This document shows, piece after piece, positions 62,501 to 64,000 of a stretch of DNA of 64,000 bases (position 1 is its first letter; each line of letters starts with the position of its first letter). A model generated the notes under the pieces. It saw only the letters and a program-made list of their open reading frames with translations, ran no database searches and was not told the origin of the DNA. Source of the stretch: Shinella sp032095155. Its GTDB lineage: Bacteria; Pseudomonadota; Alphaproteobacteria; Rhizobiales; Rhizobiaceae. Location of the stretch: contig NZ_JBLZPK010000019.1 of the NCBI RefSeq assembly GCF_049199905.1, positions 1 to 64,000 of the forward strand. The letters are read 5' to 3'. Both the position numbers and the translations under genes were made by a program.

Positions 62501-64000
62501 AACGGCGGCACGGTGCGGATCGCCTCCGACGCCAATCTTGGCGCCGCTGCGGGTGGTTTGTCATTCGATGGCGGTACACTCAACACCACCGCCGACATCA
62601 CCTCCGGCCGCAGCGTGGATCTGACTGGTGCAGGTACATTCCTGACCGACGCCGGCACGACGGCGACGCTCACCGGCAGTGTGAGCGGCGTTGGTTCCCT
62701 GATCAAGGATGGAGCAGGAAACCTCGTCATCACCGGCAATGCGACACAGACCGGAGGCACTACGATCAGCGCCGGCGTGCTGTATCTCGGTAACGGCGGC
62801 ACAACGGGCTCAATCCTGGGGAACGTAACCAACAACAGCATCCTGGCGTTCAACCGCGCTGATGTGGTGACATTCGACGGCACGATATCGGGCAAGGGAG
62901 GTGTCCACCAGATCGGCGGCGGGAAGACCATTCTCACCGCCGACAACACTTATACCGGCGGGACCACGATTGCCGACGGCACGCTGGAACTCGGAGACGG
63001 TGGCACGACGGGCTCGCTCCTGGGCAACGTGACCAACAACGGCATTCTGGCCTTCAACCGCACGGATGTGGTGACATTCGACGGCGCAATTACCGGAACC
63101 GGCGGCATCGACCAGATCGGCATGGGAACCACCATTCTCACGGGCGACAGTTCGGCCTTGACGGGCAGTTCCCAGGTCCAAAAGGGAATTCTCTCGGTCA
63201 ACGGTGTTCTGGGCGGATCGATGGCGGTCAGAGGCGGGCGACTTCAGGGCATTGGACAGGTGGGGGAAACCACTAATTTTGCCGGCGGCACGATTGCACC
63301 CGGAGATTCGATCGGCATGCTCACCGTCGCCGGCGACTACGTCGGCAGTGGGGGCACGCTGGAAATCGAGACCGTACTTGGCGATGACCGTTCTGCCACC
63401 GACAAACTGATCGTTACCGGCGATACGTCGGGCAACACAAATGTGCAGGTGATCAACCTCGCTGGAGTAGGCGCACAAACCGTCGAAGGCATCAAGATCA
63501 TCGATGTCGCCGGGGTCTCGGACGGCAGCTTCACGCTTCTCGGGAACTATGTGTTCGAGGGTGATCAGGCGGTGATAGCCGGTGCTTATGCGTATCGCCT
63601 CTATCAGGGCGGCGAAAGCACACCCACCGACGGCGATTGGTATCTGCGCTCGGTCCTGAATTCCGAAACTCCCCTCTACCAGCCGCTCACTCCGATCTAC
63701 GAGGTCTATGCAGACGTGCTGCAGAGCTTCAATGAACTTGATACGCTGCAACAACGCCTTGGCAACCGCTCATGGTCCAGCGGCGCGGCCGTGGCGAACT
63801 CGGCGTTCGACGCCGAAAATGCCGGAAGCGGCATGTGGGGGCGGATCCTTGGCCGACATGCTAGCATCGACCCCAGGAAGTCGACGACGGGCGCCAATTA
63901 TGACGTAGACATCTGGCAATTGCAGGGCGGGGCTGATGGTGAGCTCTACTCTGGAGGTGCAGGTGATCTGGTCGGCGGTTTTTCCGCGCGCTACGGCACA
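59552..64000 (+). CDS. Autotransporter adhesin (type Va), 3' end beyond window
   Basis: The frame is open for 1483 codons to the window end. The start ATG at 59552 follows GGAGAAGGAC. The first 80 residues form an unusually long leader: a Ser/Arg-rich stretch, then a hydrophobic core LLPRVALLGCLMAG and a cleavage site near YPALAQ. The passenger is rich in Gly, Thr, Asp and Asn, with beta-helix motifs of the autotransporter-associated repeat type (TYTGGTTI, GTLQLGDGG) and two LAPGNSPGTL-like elements. From about residue 1376 the beta-domain begins (LQQRLGNRSW, MWGRILGRH, GADGELYSGG). It is secreted to the outer membrane and surface, likely for adhesion or autoaggregation. The barrel end lies outside the window, so intactness cannot be judged. 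Confidence 0.92.
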   Translation, partial: MRKFQGSSRSPEFLSVAPIRGVSFHPSPIRAAGTQFLSSNSSTRVRAGYDPVARWHNSLLPRVALLGCLMAGTAYPALAQTAWTGASGNDDWFDAGNWDTSAVPDASTSIEVNPGNAIISGNAAEGDNVSIRSGGTVTVTGTGSTLTTTETRTDGGTFNIENGGLVTNGSGIVDGVVTVSGVDGSGNASTWTNNSYFVVGEGATGTLNILDGGKVVVKTDAVLGQSHHVGALVSGNGSSWENTGRLTIDDGSLRIEDGGHVSNTEAIIGSSSAADVIVTGAASTWGNSGQLTVGSYAAGTMRVEDGATVTSSQGYVGAGAGSVGTVTVTGSNSSWEVTDFNLNLGNFGVGSMTIEDGARVFAKRGLDLGVSATDASGTLNINGTPGARGILETSGFRGGIGIADLTIDGGIVRAIDDKASFFSNYGAQQVKLGAGGGIIDTNGHDIGIAPVIAGVGGLTKNGLGTLTLTGENIYGGGTTIVDGTLQLGDGGTTGSILGDITDNGILAFNRADVVTFDGVISGNGAVEQVGSGTTILTADNSYTGGTTITAGTLQLGDGGTTGGILGDVANDGVLAFNRSDNVIFSGLISGNGGIEQAGTGKTTLTADNTFEGNTKIATGTLQLGDGGTTGSVAGDVANDGTLVFDRSNTVVFDGVISGSGIMVKNGAGVLELTANNSYGGATTVNTGKLLVNGDQSAATGLTTVNSGATLGGSGTLGGDVTIADGAILAPGNSPGTLTVNGNLSLASGATLDYQFGEAGLAGGALNDLVNVGGDLILDGTLNVSVSSGGTFGSGIYRVFNYDGTLTDNGLELGTMPFGSDTVVQTSVNHQVNLINTAGLDLNFWDGDAGPKNDGTINGGDGTWHVGGADDNWTETTGTINAPYQNGSFAVFAGASGTVTVDNSGGAVKVAGMQFATDGYVITGDALTLVGPQVTVRVGDGTATGSGYTATIDTELTGTSQLVKTDLGTLVLRGTNTYTGGTAINGGTVRIASDANLGAAAGGLSFDGGTLNTTADITSGRSVDLTGAGTFLTDAGTTATLTGSVSGVGSLIKDGAGNLVITGNATQTGGTTISAGVLYLGNGGTTGSILGNVTNNSILAFNRADVVTFDGTISGKGGVHQIGGGKTILTADNTYTGGTTIADGTLELGDGGTTGSLLGNVTNNGILAFNRTDVVTFDGAITGTGGIDQIGMGTTILTGDSSALTGSSQVQKGILSVNGVLGGSMAVRGGRLQGIGQVGETTNFAGGTIAPGDSIGMLTVAGDYVGSGGTLEIETVLGDDRSATDKLIVTGDTSGNTNVQVINLAGVGAQTVEGIKIIDVAGVSDGSFTLLGNYVFEGDQAVIAGAYAYRLYQGGESTPTDGDWYLRSVLNSETPLYQPLTPIYEVYADVLQSFNELDTLQQRLGNRSWSSGAAVANSAFDAENAGSGMWGRILGRHASIDPRKSTTGANYDVDIWQLQGGADGELYSGGAGDLVGGFSARYGT
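60965..61576 (+). repeat. Three 204-bp tandem repeats in the passenger
   Basis: Units start at 60965, 61169 and 61373, each exactly 68 codons, beginning N-x-Y/F-x-G and containing GTLQLGDGGTTG and a DGVISG-type core. A partial fourth begins at 61577. Equal spacing and amino-acid similarity show duplication of one beta-helix block. Confidence 0.85.
62738..63148 (+). repeat. Second block of the same passenger repeat
   Basis: Two further units of 69 and 68 codons start at 62738 and 62945. They share LGNVTNNxILAFNRxDVVTF and GDGGTTGS with the first block. The blocks are separated by about 1.1 kb holding LAPGNSPGTL and a second beta-helix section, suggesting an earlier duplication of the whole segment. 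Confidence 0.8.

Noticed and set aside
60965..63148. Regular repeats considered as a CRISPR array
   Set aside because: Units are 204 bp, coding and without spacers, and no cas genes are present.

Overview
The window is GC-rich, densely coded DNA typical of an alphaproteobacterium of the Rhizobiales, most likely Rhizobiaceae (Rhizobium, Agrobacterium, Ensifer or Shinella type). The reasons are the number of binding-protein-dependent sugar importers, the HWE/HisKA_2 histidine kinases, the gene styles (DeoR, LysR and GntR regulators next to small catabolic operons) and a palindromic intergenic repeat of rhizobial type at the left edge. There are no rRNA, tRNA, replication or core housekeeping genes. 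Together with several decayed insertion sequences this suggests an accessory replicon or genomic island, which is inference.

Layout. 1-1450: a PAS/HisKA_2 kinase and a decayed kinase fragment. 1808-8790: a sugar-acid type operon (COG4091-like oxidoreductase, ABM-domain protein, beta-hydroxyacid dehydrogenase, TRAP transporter, gluconokinase) meeting a convergent LysR gene. 8791-9512: a scar with an IS3 remnant. 9513-19055: a minus-strand set (alpha/beta hydrolase, succinate-semialdehyde-type dehydrogenase, iron alcohol dehydrogenase, LDH2-type dehydrogenase) divergent from GntR, a ribose-class ABC importer and a PfpI-like protein. The hydrolase, aldehyde dehydrogenase and alcohol dehydrogenase resemble the logic of the Agrobacterium blcABC gamma-butyrolactone operon. 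19404-28733: a signalling island with a hybrid kinase fused to a ParD-like ribbon-helix-helix domain, a LOV photosensor kinase overlapping a single-domain response regulator (LovK/LovR arrangement), a dead IS3 element, another single-domain regulator and another hybrid kinase.

28828-34540: an M81 (MlrC) metallopeptidase downstream of a polar amino-acid ABC importer, with a divergent LysR. 34730-44851: two divergent sugar units sharing one control region. The leftward unit is DeoR, FGGY kinase, ABC importer and a sugar epimerase. The rightward unit is class II aldolase, a second FGGY kinase and a HAD phosphatase. 44945-47480: an ArsB-type permease and an MFS transporter. 47690-47889: a second fragment of the same IS3 family. 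48115-59269: DeoR divergent from LsrF-like thiolase, aldolase-dehydrogenase fusion, ABC importer, LyxK-like kinase and GlpD-like flavoenzyme. This looks like a complete but unassigned route from a polyol or deoxy sugar to DHAP and C2 or C3 units. 59552-64000: a large autotransporter adhesin, cut by the window end, with exact 204-bp tandem repeats in its passenger.

Two cross-cutting features stand out. Each of the five solute-binding-protein genes is followed by a stem-loop before the next gene of its operon. The window also holds a fused DNA-binding sensor kinase that I do not recognise as a described architecture.
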